Shown: piece after piece, positions 48,000-58,609 of the stretch
How the letters are laid out: every line of letters begins with the position of its first letter
Position numbering within the stretch: position 1 is the first letter of the stretch
Notes under the pieces: model-generated
Database searches by the model: none
Told to the model about the DNA's origin: nothing
What the model saw: the letters and a program-made list of their open reading frames with translations, nothing else
Made by a program: the position numbers and the translations under genes
Origin: Cryptomeria japonica
Taxonomy: Eukaryota > Streptophyta > Pinopsida > Cupressales > Cupressaceae
Direction of reading: 5' to 3'
NCBI RefSeq assembly: GCF_030272615.1
Contig: NC_081406.1
Span: 173,296,861-173,360,860, forward strand
DNA: 64,000 nt

Positions 48000-49640
48000 T
48001 GTTTGAAATCATCCACCATTCATTTGTATGGTAGCAACTTGTCATCTTTTGTCTGATAGTCATTGTTGATCTGATTTATGACTAGTTGTGAATCTCCATA
48101 GACTTTCAATTCTATGATTCTCCATTCCATGACCATTTTGATCCCTGTAACCAGTGCCTCATATTCAACAATGTTATGTGTGCATGGAAACATGAGCCTA
48201 TATGATCTTGGTATGGTGTGTCCATCAGGAGTGATGAAAAGAATGTCGACACCTAAGCCATGTTGAGTGTAGGATCCATCAAAGTATAGGGTCCATTGCT
48301 TAGTGTAAAGAGTAAGAACATCGCTATCGGGAAATTCGATCTCCATTGGTTGTTTATCTGGTAGTGGTGCATCAGCTAATTGATCTACAATTACCTGTCC
48401 TTTGATAGCTCATCGCTTCGTGTAGTGGATATCAAATTCGCTGAGAATCATTACCCATTTAGCCAATCTTCCTGTGAGAGTTGCTTTGCTGAGCAAGTAT
48501 TTTAGAGGATCAATTTTTGCTACTAGCTTGATAGTGTGTGCTAGCATGTAGTGTTGGAACTTTTGAGAAGCAAATACTACTATTAAACAAGCCTTCTCAA
48601 TGAATGTATAATTGACCTCATATCCATTCAAAGTTCTACTAATGTAATAGATAGCTCGTTCCTTGCCTTCCTGATTTTATTGTGCTAACAGTGCCCCCAA
48701 TGATATGTTTGTTGTTGATATGTAGAGAATAAGTGGCTTCCCTGCTATTGGCGGTACTAGAACTAGTGGGTTCATTAGATATTTCTTGATTTGATAGAAT
48801 GATTATGCACATTTGGCTTCCCATCTGAAGGGTACATTCTTATGTAGCAAATGATTGAATGGTAGACTTTTATCTGGTAGTTGAGCGATGAATCGCCTGA
48901 TTGACTGGAGCCGTCCTTGCAAGGATCTGAGTTGATTGATGTTCTTAGTTGGTGGCATCTCCATGATGGCTTGTACCTTTGCTTGATCTACTTCAATGCC
49001 CTTTGTTGAGACTATGTAGCCTGATAATTTTCTTGATGCAACCCCGAAGACACACTTCTTAGGGTTGAGCCTGATTTGAAATTTTTCCAATCTGTCAAAA
49101 ATATTTTCTAAGATGCCTAGATGTTCTGCTCGAGTAAAGGATTTAGCTAGTAAATCATCCACATAGTCCTCCATGAAGGTATGCATCATGTCATGAAAGA
49201 TTGTTGTCATTGCTCGTTGATAAGTTGCCCCAACATTCTTTAAGCCAAAAGGCATGACATTCCAACAATACGTTACACAAGGACAGGTAAACATTCTATC
49301 TTGATCCTCTAGAGCTATCTTGATTTGATTATAGCCAGAAAAACTGTCCATTAATGATAACATTGTATGGATTGCTATGAGGTCTACAATCCATATTGCG
49401 ATCTGGTTTTGAAACTAGCACAATGTTGGAAATCTATTCAGCATAGTCTATAGGTCAAATAAATCCGACATCTAATAGTTTCTTTAGCTCACCTTTGACC
49501 ATGAGTGCCACATGTGGATTCATCTTTCTCAGTTTTTACTTAACTGGCTTAGCTCCTGGACCAATGGACAAGTGATGCATGATTTACTATGGATCAATCC
49601 CGGGCATATCTGCATATGACCAAGCAAAATTGATTTGCTT
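48000..49640 (-). pseudogene. E2 reverse transcriptase and two RNase H domains
   Basis: RT starts near 49585 (MHHLSIGPGAKPVK). A deletion near 49405 joins VSKPD to the IVDL block, so the FRDINKA segment seen in E1 is missing and the frame shifts. Then LSLMDSFSGYNQIKIALED, VMPFGLKNVGATYQRAM, catalytic FMEDYVDDL (49160) and LNPKKCVFG. RNase H 1 includes GYEVNYTFIEKACLIVVFAS and GRLAKWVMILSEFDIHY. RNase H 2 reads WTLYFDGSYTQHGLGVDILF, CTHNIVEYEALVTGIKM and VYGDSQLVI, retaining D, E and D. Confidence 0.92.
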
Positions 49641-49968
49641 TTCTTTAAAAAATCAGATAAACTGATTTTTCTTCCTCTGTCAAAGATTCTGCTAGGTGGG
49701 TGTTTTTGGTTGTTTCTATTGTACCAATGTTGATTGATTGAGTGGGCTCAATCAATATGGGTGATCGCTCCTAATAATATTCATTAAGAGTGTCAAGTCC
49801 CTCATCTTTAGGTGTCTCAAAAAGGTTTTCACCTACAGATGTGTCCTTTATTTTTACTTTTTGGTTATCTAGTGTTGCCATTGACCGGTTTTCAGCAATA
49901 GATCCATTATTTCTTTCGTTTTTGTGACTGAGAGACTTGGCACTCCCCTGATTGCAGATGTCATTACT

Positions 49969-51765
49969 TTATTCACTGGTAGAGTCTATTTCTGGGTTAA
50001 CGGTACATAAGTAATGGATAATAGACTCATCATTTGGGAAAATTGGTATGTCATGATTATCAGGTTCATCCCAGTCTATGAGGTCAGGAAAGATAAGTGG
50101 TAAAGAGTCATTGGGTAGGTCAATTTCAGTCGTTGTAAGTGTTAGGATGGAGGTATCATCAAGGTTGGTTATGATATTAAATAAGTTAATGATTTTGTCG
50201 AGGTCTTCGATGGTATCATCTTCTGTGTAAACTTGCTCGTAATGTCGTGACTCGCTTTCCTTGGTGTCATAGATATTTTGTGGACCAAATTCAAGTAGTC
50301 TAGGTTCTGTGCCTTGTTCTTCTTGAGAAAGGGGTGTATGACGGGTGTTTTTAGAAATATCTTCAGTAACATTGGAATAGCTGCCCCATTCATATTCATT
50401 TGAATCAGTCTCTAAGGTATTATCCCAGATTCTTTCAGTGTTGTGGACTGGTATGTTGTAGGGTGAAAACAGGTCCTTGATGATTGATACTAGACTGATA
50501 GTTTTCTCTGATTCTGTATCAGTTCTTGCTTCTACTCTTTGCATCTGCTCATATACTGTCTCTCTTTGGGGAGTAGTGATATTGTCAGGGGGTGATTCTT
50601 CTTTGTTTGAAACAGGTTCTTGAACATGATGTACCTCTGCACAAGGTGCTTCTTGAATGGCTGACTCTGTGTGTTGTTTCTCTTTTTCCTGGTATTCACG
50701 TTCCTTTCGTATTGTTTCTCCTGATTCAAATAGTGCCTCTTGCCATGAGTCCTCTTTATATTTCTTCTTTGCTTTCCACTGAGGTTTTTGATATTTACCT
50801 GGTGTCTTCTTTGGGGGTAGAGTGTGTTCATAGCCCAATCCTATTTTGTCTTTACAAAACTGTGAAGGAGGAGATAATGGTTTTGTGATGCCTTCCTGAT
50901 GCTTTCTGATACGTCCTTTGCCATTGTATCCCATTTTTTGCATGATTAGGTAGCCTTTTCCATACAACTGTGTTGGTATAGCTACTTCCATAGTAGCTGC
51001 TCTGTCTTCTTCCTCATCCTTGTATAGCCAACTAAGGATGTCCTTTTCCTCTGATTCATGTGCTAGTGTGCCTAGTCGAATAAACTTGCCATCAAACTTG
51101 GTGATGGGCTGTGTTATTTGATGTGTTGATGATGAAGGTAACCTATGAGATTTAGGTGATACTGGTAAGTTGATTAAACACAAGGGTTCCAAAGAGTACT
51201 CTCCCATGGCTTTTTCTTTTATTTTCATTTACTATTTGAAATCCATAGATAGAGATTTAAGCTTTTCTTGCTGAAGATCTGGTGCTGAGGAAATTTGTTT
51301 TTCCCTGTTATGTGGAACCAAACTATCTTGGGTTGCCCCCATAGCATTACAATGTTGAAAAGGGTTATGATTTGCTGAAATATAAATCTCTTATCCATTG
51401 TATGGGAACTTAACACACTGGTGATAAGTTGACGGTACTGCTTGCATTTCATGTATCCAAGGTCGACCTAATAAGATATTATATGTGAGGTCTATGTCTA
51501 AGACTTGGCACATAGTGTCCTTTTGAATTGGTCCCACTTGAATTGGCAACACCATTGTTCCTTTGGATGATCTTTTTTCATCATCATATGCTTTGATAGT
51601 GATCTTTTTGCATGGATCAATAGACTTCTTAGAGAAGCCTAATGCACAAATAAGTTTTAAGGTACAGATATTGAGTCCAGCTCCTCCATCTATTAATACT
51701 CTTTTGACTCGATGCTTGTTGACCAAGACTTCGATGTGGAGTGGAGTATTGTGTGGATGGCTCAA
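49969..51765 (-). pseudogene. E2 protease, G-patch-like segment and acidic linker
   Basis: Protease (51765-51391): VKRVLIDGGAGLNICTLKLI, KKITIKAYDD, YNILLGRPWIHEMQAVPSTY. After a stop the same frame reopens at 51228 and runs 419 codons to 49969. Residues 89-133 of that segment (50964-50830) read YGKGYLIMQKMGYNGKG, KHQEGITKPL, then IGLGYE, with the glycine spacing of a G-patch. A Lys/Glu-rich part (KTPGKYQKPQWKAKKKYKED) and a long acidic Ser/Thr/Asp-rich linker follow up to RT. The linker frame is intact over 1.2 kb, longer than most frames in the element. Confidence 0.78.
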
Positions 51766-51777
51766 TGAAATATTATC

Positions 51778-53794
51778 CTATTCAGGAAAAGTGAGATTAT
51801 GAGGCCCTGTCATGTGAGCCACCATGGCTTGGAATTTGTCAGTATCCAGATCGTGGGGTACATTTGTTTCCAATAGTGCTTGTTCCAAGATGTCCTTGTG
51901 TTTTAGTGAAAGTTTCAACAAATCAAGTATAGATATTTGAGCAGGGGTTTTACATAGTTGACTGACCAGATCATAATGAATCTTGGGTATGGTGTTTGCC
52001 ATTGACGTATGCCCCTTCAAGGCATATTTTTGAGCTCTAATGGTTACATTGATTGATTCATGTTCACGCTTGTCGTTGATTGCAATAACATTTACATGAT
52101 TGTCCTCAGTTAATATATGATTGATGGCGTTATTGTATATGTGCTTGATATGAGCACCACGTGTATCATTTGAGGTTGAAGCTCCATCCTTGTTGTAGTT
52201 TGGAAGAGGATTCTTAAAGGCTCCATGGTCACCATTTGTCTTGAGACCATCGACTATTAAATCGCCTCTATCAATCATGTCTTGAACGATGTTTTTCAAC
52301 CTCATGCAATCATTTGTTTGATGTCCTTTGTTTCGATGAAAGTCACAAAAGTGTGAGTCATTCCACCAAGGTGGTTTGACTAGTGGTTCAAAGTTGTTGA
52401 TTACTAGTAAAGAAATAATTTCGTTTGCCAAGAGTTCTTTGAATGCAAACTCCAATGATTGCCCTAATGGTGTGTAGATGCATTTTGGAAAGTTGTTGGT
52501 GTTACCTCATGAGTTTGTATTAGGTCCTCAATTAGTGTTATTGTCTTGGGCATTGTTGGTGTTGTTTGTGTTAAGATGATCTTGATTGGTAGTTGGTGCA
52601 TAAGCGTTAGTACCTTGGTTAGAACCCTTTTGATTCTTGGTATTTTGAGGATTTCCTGATAAAGCTAACACTGGTTGTTTGGACTTCACATCATTAGTTT
52701 CATTTCCTCCTTCATTTCTAGTATTTTTCTTTGTAGTCCAGAACCTGGATTTGTCTAAGTTATTTTTTTTGTTCTAGTTATTGTAATGAGAGTTGGATGA
52801 ATTTGTTCCTTCCTTGAAGAATTTCAATGTTCCTTTCTTGACACATGCCTCCTTTACTTGGATTCCATTTTCAATCAATTTGGCAAAAGATGGTATGCAT
52901 TGGAGTTTGAGTATGTAACTCATCTCGCTATTCAAATTGTCGATGAAAATTTCCATCTTTTCCTTTTCAGGCACATCCCGAGGATATCTTGAGACCATTT
53001 GTCGCCAATGTTGAAGGAACACCATGAATGTTTCGTTGTTCTTCTGTTTGGTATTGCAGACATCTAGCATGGTGATGGCATGTTGAATGTTGTAGGAATA
53101 TTGAGTGACAAATTTGTTGACTAATTCATCAAAGGATTTGATAGGAGGTGTGATTTTAAATTAACCATTCCATCATTTGCCCTCCCAAGATTCTTGGGAA
53201 TAATCTCATCAAATAGGTGTCATCATGGGCAAATTCCAAGCTCATGGTACAAAATTCTCGGACATTATCACGAGGATCACTTTTCCCATCATATTTGTCA
53301 AATTTGGGAACATCTAAATTTGGGGGAAAAGGTACCATGTTTAACCTTCTATCAAAAGGATAAAGACAAATTTCATTCAAGGAATACCGTACTGTTGATC
53401 CTTGTTGCATGTCTTGCATTTATTTTTGCAGCATTTGCATCTATTGTGTAAGAGAAATCAAGGGTGCATTTGTTTGCCGAGGGAAGAGTTCTTCCTTCTC
53501 ATTGTTTCTAGTTTGGAATGGCATGTGTAGCGGTATGTCTTGCTCAGGGATGTTTTGCTCGGGTATGTTTTGCTCAAGGTCACCTGTGTCTTCTTCTCTT
53601 TGTTGTTCTTGATAAGTATAGAGTCGAGACCTTGTTCTAAAAGTGTTTGAAACAAAGTCTTCTGGGATCCATACTCCTTTGCTTGCGAGCATGAGTATAT
53701 ATTTTTCTTTGTCAGCCTCTATGAGTCTTTCCATGATTCTTTGGAATGAGGAACTTTCTTGGCATTCTTGAAGGAGTTCTTCAGTGATCTCCAT
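51778..53794 (-). pseudogene. E2 gag
   Basis: ATG at 53794 (MEITEELLQECQESSSFQRI) leads to a polar region with EQNIPEQNIPEQDIPL, two stops near 53440-53420, then the core LNEICLYPFDRRLNMVPFPP, KSDPRDNVREFCTMSLEFAH, DDTYLMRLFPRILGGQMMEW. A frameshift follows near 53150 and the frame resumes as NTKQKNNETFMVFLQHWRQM, RDVPEKEKMEIFIDNLNSEM. A knuckle CDFHRNKGHQTNDCMRLK (about 52350) matches CX2HX4HX4C, then MIDRGDLIVDG. It ends near 51778 ahead of the protease. Same layout as E1 gag. Confidence 0.87.
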
Positions 53795-53914
53795 GTCTTC
53801 TAGATTTGGATAATCAAACGGATTTGATAATCATCGTCCCATACTGGAAGTTGGTTGTGTTTTCCTTTGTTTGTTTCGTTGAGAGTGAGTGATAGCGAGA
53901 ATCTAGTAGAAACT

Positions 53915-54289
53915 CTATGTGATGAAGGGAACAAATTGTTCTTTTGTCTCTTGTTCAGGTGTTGGTGGCTCTATTCGAGGTACGTTGTAAGTGATGTAGA
54001 CTTCTAGGAAGAAAGACGAATTGATTTTTCCTTCGTGGTTCAAGCGTTGGTTGAATGCTATTTTTTGATAGAATGCTCTACTCCTCAATGGTACCTCGTC
54101 AAATTCGTTTCTTTTGTCTTGAAGAAACAAGTGCATATGATAGAGGAATGTTCGATGAGATTTGAAGAGTTGGCGATTGATATATAAAAATCTATTCCGT
54201 TTAGCAAGTCTCGGAGAACTAGGTTGTTGTTTCCTCAACTTAGTGTTATGGTAAATACTCTTTCTTCTCAGAATATGAGGATTAGTCAT
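53915..54289 (-). CDS. E2 conserved upstream ORF (124 aa), function unknown
   Basis: ATG at 54289 (MTNPHILRRK). This start is chosen over the longer open frame because E1 has an aligned ATG. Central block RFLYINRQLFKSHRTFLYHM, then LQDKRNEFD, RAF, GKINSSFF, VYITYN, EPPTPE and EQFVPFIT at the end. Basic, no membrane segment. Conservation of this protein in both families, in the same place before gag and with no stop in either, suggests it was under selection while the elements were active. Function unknown. Confidence 0.62.
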   Translation of the reverse strand: MTNPHILRRKSIYHNTKLRKQQPSSPRLAKRNRFLYINRQLFKSHRTFLYHMHLFLQDKRNEFDEVPLRSRAFYQKIAFNQRLNHEGKINSSFFLEVYITYNVPRIEPPTPEQETKEQFVPFIT

Positions 54290-54710
54290 GCACAAGTGAT
54301 CAATGGTTTCCTTTGATTTGTTTTGGATTTAGATATCTTGTTTGGAAACTTAAGTTTACTTTTATCAAATGAAGGTTTAGATGTCCCCTCGCGACAAAGT
54401 GCGTCAAATGTTATGGAATAAGAGCTTTCCTAATATGGAAACTCGATTTGACAACTTTGAGTTTAAAACAAGTATGTTTACATGTGATGGTGTTACCTGA
54501 TTTTGATAGGAGAGATGTGTTAATCTTTTGACTAGTTTTTGGCTTTTGACAACTTTGTTCTAAGGAAAAATTGCTTTTGGAATGGTTTTGATACTCTAAT
54601 TTTGAATCTTTGCCTGATGGAGTTCAAGTGAGGAAAAATGGCTTCCTAAACTATTTTTAGAATTTTTCAAAAAAGTTTCTTTTTTTCTCTTTCTTTTCTC
54701 AGTTTCGGCG

Positions 54711-55075
54711 ATGCGCTAAGCCAGAAACCCAATGCGCTACCAAATGTCTTCAATGCACTAGAGAATGATCTCAACGCACTAAGCTGCCTTTCTGATGTGC
54801 TAACTTGGACTGTTTGATTTTGATCTAGTTTTAAAAGCTATGCGCTAATATGTCCTATCAATGCACCAACTTTTGATCCCAATGCGCTAGTGTTTGAATT
54901 CAATGTGCTAAGTCATTGTTCTAATGCGCTAGGCTATTTTCAGCAAGCGCTAAGATTTGAATTTTGGAAGCTGGGATTGTTTATGCGCTAAAGTTCAGAA
55001 CTTATGCACCAAGTTGAAGCTTTCACGTGCTAAAAGATGGTTCCAAAGTGCTAAGATGTTTCTCTTACACGCTAA
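54711..55075 (-). repeat. E2 leader array 1, ATGCGCTA core, 21-bp period
   Basis: On the plus strand the GCGC (or GCAC, GTGC) word starts at 54713, 54734, 54755, 54776, 54797, then 54842, 54863, 54884, 54905, 54926, 54947, then 54984, 55005, 55027 and 55049, almost always 21 bp apart. In element sense the unit is TAGCGCAT, as in E1. It lies upstream of the 124-residue ORF. Confidence 0.92.
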
Positions 55076-55079
55076 ACTT

Positions 55080-56570
55080 CCCTGGTTGTTTTGACTTGGT
55101 GGTTTTTCTATGATTTTTGAATTCTTCTCAACTTTGATGGATGATTTTCTCAAGTATAACATGAAAACATAGCATAAAAGAGATAACCCTTTTGCCTAGT
55201 CTAAACAAAAGTGTATATTCTGTGAGGATGTGTTCAAATCCCAAGTGTTTCAATAGGTTTTGGTATAGATAAAACAATTCAGTCAGACTCTTTATTCAAG
55301 GGTCATCGACAATACCATAGCTCACTAGTCTCGATACTTTGTCAACTCAAACAGCCTTGTCACCCCCTAGGGGGCGCCCATTTTTTTGCCTTTTGCCAAA
55401 AATTAACTCAAAGTGAATTGCTTCACAATTAAGTAGTTATCTTGGGAGATATATGGTGAGTAATCTTGGGGGCAGATTCTTCCCCACCCTTGCACTATGA
55501 TACTGCAAATGTTTGGATACTGACTCAACTCAAGGTTTCTAATGCTAAAGTTCGTAATCAGGCTTCCTGTTCGGCCGTTAGTGATAAACTCCCTCGAGAG
55601 GCTTCTCAACCTTTAGAACAAAGGCTTTATGTATCGTAAAGATACTGGGGGAAGGCTAATCGTTGCGTCCAACTGTTGAAAAGAACTTTCGTCACTTTCC
55701 ACTTTTGATTATAGTGGGTTGGAACACTTGGCATCAAAGTCGTTCCCTACTTTGGTCGTTACCCTCACACTGGCCAAAGAATGGCTTTAAGAGTTTGTTG
55801 ACTTCTCGGGAGGGCAGGCCTGCTAAAGGATTTAAAATGTTGTAAACATTGAAAGTGTAAGAGTGGTTTGGCTTTTTCATCACCTAGTTAAGGGGAGAGC
55901 ATATACCTTCCACTTTTGAAGCAAAGCACACAAGTGTTCTTTTTAGCTTTTTATCGCAATGATTTGTTTTAAAATCTATATGGAGATATTGCTCCACAAA
56001 AACATGGTGTTTATTTTATTTCCTCAAATCAATGATTGTCTATTCCAGTAAAGAAACCTAGTCAACAAAGCAAAAATTTTGATTTCTAGTCAACAAAAGA
56101 AATCGAGAAAAGGGGAGGAACTTCCCTCTTTTACTTTGAATAAACTGGACAAGTGAGGTTCTTTTTCCTTGCAAAAATTAAATTTGATCATTTTAATCAC
56201 CAAAGGATGGTGAGGTTCTTTTTAAAGCTCTTTTGCAAAAATGAAAGTTTGTTGGTTCTTTTTAAATGCCCAAACAAAAATTTTCTCCTAAGAAAGAAAG
56301 AAAGATTCTTGTTGTTGTTCTTTTAAGGTGACCAAAATGAAATGTGAGTTCAATTTTAAACAAGAAATGAAAGAAATTTTGATTTTTTTAACTAACTTAG
56401 CAAAACTAGTAACAAAAATTAAAATACTTTAATCCTTAAGTAAAATAAAACCAAAACCTACAATCCAACTGTTAATAACCTACAGAAAACTAGTTAGTCA
56501 GTTAGCAAAAAGATGGTTTTCAAGTCTAATTTTTGGGGCCTTTGTTACAAATTATTTCCTTCTTTCTGTT
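55080..56570 (-). other. E2 leader between the two arrays
   Basis: No gene was recognised. It resembles parts of the E1 leader. In element sense it includes a pyrimidine/purine-biased stretch (56050-56400 on the plus strand) with AAGAAAGAAAGA and repeated CAAAAATG words. Confidence 0.5.
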
Positions 56571-56574
56571 TGTA

Positions 56575-56830
56575 ATGCGCTACCAAATGCACTGGATGCG
56601 TTGAATTATTAACCGGATGTGCTATCAAACAAAACCTACACGCTAAGTTGTTTGCCAAATGCGTTGGACTGTTAAATTCTCATGCTGAAAGCTATAGGAA
56701 AGATTTAAAAACTCTATGCGCTAAGTAAGGGTTTCCACACACTAAGTAATGAGTCCAACGCGCTGAACAATAGACTGGTTGCGTTGAATTGTTAATCGGC
56801 AGTGCTAAGAGATATTCCCTACGCGCCGAT
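56575..56830 (-). repeat. E2 leader array 2, ATGCGCTA core, 21-bp period
   Basis: Units start at about 56577, 56598, 56619, 56640, 56661 and 56682, then 56718, 56739, 56760, 56781 and 56802: 21-bp steps with one break of 36. It ends about 65 bp from the PBS. Same core and orientation as array 1. Confidence 0.88.
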
Positions 56831-56894
56831 TCTCGTTTCCCGTGTACCCGCAAAGTTGGTCATATTCAAAAACCGATTTGATTAATGGGGTCGG

Positions 56895-56912
56895 GCCCCA
56901 CGGTGGGCGCCA
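56895..56912 (-). promoter_or_regulatory. E2 primer-binding site
   Basis: In element sense TGGCGCCCACCGTGGGGC follows the 5' LTR end after four bases. This sequence is typical of Ogre/Tat-type plant elements, where it has been assigned to tRNA-Arg. The tRNA match was not checked here. Confidence 0.85.
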
Positions 56913-56916
56913 GAAA

Positions 56917-58382
56917 TGTATGCAGGAAAAGCGGTTCAATGAAACTTAAATTGTGAAAATATTCAAAGATTTTCCCACACACCCATGGGACTCTTGATGC
57001 AAGTTATGGAGCCATGAGGAATAGCTCAACTTCCCAAGGAGTGTTCCATGGTTCTCTATCTCACAAGGTCCCTCAAGCCAATGCCTTTTCTCTCAGATCA
57101 CTGAGCAAAGTGACTTAGGGATGACAAATGCAAGAATGAGGGATGCTTTAGATCAAATTTAGTATGAATGCATCCTATTTATGCATGATTCTAACAAATG
57201 AACTAAACTAGATGATAAGATGACAAGGTTAGGAAAAATACTAGCCTAACATGATATACTAGTTATATGATTTAAGCTAAGATGATAGAAATGCTCTAAA
57301 ATGATTATTAGATTTATTTCTATTGCAAAGAGAGGCTAAATGCTTGTTAAAATTGAATATAAGTATGATGCTAAAGACTTGGATGATAGAAATTGAGAAA
57401 TGAGAGCTTTATTTATATAAGAAACAGGGCAATGGATGGTCAGGATTGAAGGATCTTATCAAGGGTCAGGATTGAAAGTTATAAATCTATGTTTGCAATT
57501 CTCACCAATGAAATGGTGACAGTTGTCAACATAAGAATGCTTGAGAGGGGATGCAAGAAGCATTAAATGTTTGAGAAGACCTTAAGGTTACCTTAGGAGG
57601 TAAGGGTTAAGGCTAGGTTAAGGTTATCCATTGGATAAAGTTTTTACCCAAGGGGTAAACTCTTGTGCAAGGGTTAAGGAGATAACCATGGTCAAAGCAA
57701 TGAATGCTTGATGAGACCCTTGGGTTAGATCAGGGTTGAGTTAGGCAAAAAGTCTCTAACCATGCCACAAAGGGTTAGTTAACCATTAATGGTTTGAAAG
57801 ACTTTGGGGACAAATTTGTAAGAGTCCTTCCAAATTTGGGGGTATTCAACAAGTTAGCTTGTTGAAGGCATAAAGGATTTAATTCTTTTGGAAGACTTTA
57901 CTCCAAATTTGAGAAGAGGCCTCCTCAATTTTAGGGAAAGGGGATAATTGAAGGTTTTAGGTTAATTGATTAGGATTAGAGGGATCCTAGAAGAATTTAG
58001 GAAGAGGGTTAGGAGGCAAGTGGGAGATGTAGGAAAATGCAAGTGGGTGAGGGATAATAGGATTTAATTAAAATAAATTGCTTTATTTTAATTTGGTTGC
58101 AAGTGGGGGATTTAAATAAATTAGATTTATTTATCTGGGGTGAACTATTTAATTAAATGTAAATTTAAGTAGAGAGAAAAAATTTAATTAAATAAAATGA
58201 TTTATTCAATTAAATGATATACAAGGCTTAAGTGAATTTAAATAAATAGATTGAATAATTTATTTAATCAAATAGAGGAATGTGGATGATTTAATTAAAT
58301 TAGATTTAACTAAATAGAGAAATGAGAATAAAATGAATATTAAATATTCATTTAGGAATGTGATCATTTTTATACATCTACA
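56917..58382 (-). repeat. E2 right (5') LTR, 1466 bp
   Basis: Plus-strand ends TGTATGCAGGAAAAG and ATACATCTACA. Contains the 486-bp segment missing from the left LTR. A TATA-like TATAAATA on the minus strand lies at 57410-57417. The ACAAC target duplication follows at 58383-58387. Confidence 0.93.
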
Positions 58383-58387
58383 ACAAC

Positions 58388-58471
58388 AATATCAACAATA
58401 TCATTACCGGTTAATTGACATCAATGACAACTTAACATATCATCAATGCAATCTTCATGCAAATGCCAACA
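58388..58471 (-). repeat. Copia-A 5' LTR, remaining 84 bp
   Basis: AATATCAACAATATCATTAC to AAATGCCAACA continues the LTR cut at 40304 and matches 34415-34504 closely. ATAAC (58472-58476) is the right copy of the Copia-A target duplication. Confidence 0.93.
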
Positions 58472-58609
58472 ATAACATCAACAACTCTTCATGCCAATTA
58501 AGGAATGATCCTAAATTAGGATAACAGGAGAATGCTTCTCATGCTATGTTTTTAAATGGCGTGAAGGGTTTCATGAATAATTATAATTCCAATTCCATTA
58601 GTAATATTC

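Larger units (their letters stand above)
40305..58382 (-). mobile_element. Gypsy element E2 (Tat/Ogre-like) with antisense PMD gene, 18.1 kb
   Basis: Complete insertion on the minus strand with LTRs at 40305-41284 (3') and 56917-58382 (5'), PPT beside the former, PBS beside the latter, and a 5-bp ACAAC target duplication. It inserted into a Copia-A LTR. The internal order equals that of E1: leader with GCGCTA arrays, upstream ORF, gag, protease, G-patch-like segment, acidic linker, RT, two RNase H, integrase, then a convergent plus-strand PMD gene. All large frames carry stops or shifts. Families E1 and E2 differ in PBS and in repeat unit (20 against 21 bp). Confidence 0.95.
33091..58471 (-). 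mobile_element. Copia-A, Ty1/copia element split by E2
   Basis: Minus-strand element: 3' LTR 33091-34504, coding region about 34800-38902, PBS next to 38972, and 5' LTR 38973-40304 plus 58388-58471. The ATAAC target duplication is exact on both outer flanks (33086-33090 and 58472-58476). The 5' LTR is interrupted by the 18-kb gypsy element E2, so Copia-A is older than E2. Domain order gag, protease, integrase, RT, RNase H is that of copia. Confidence 0.95.
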
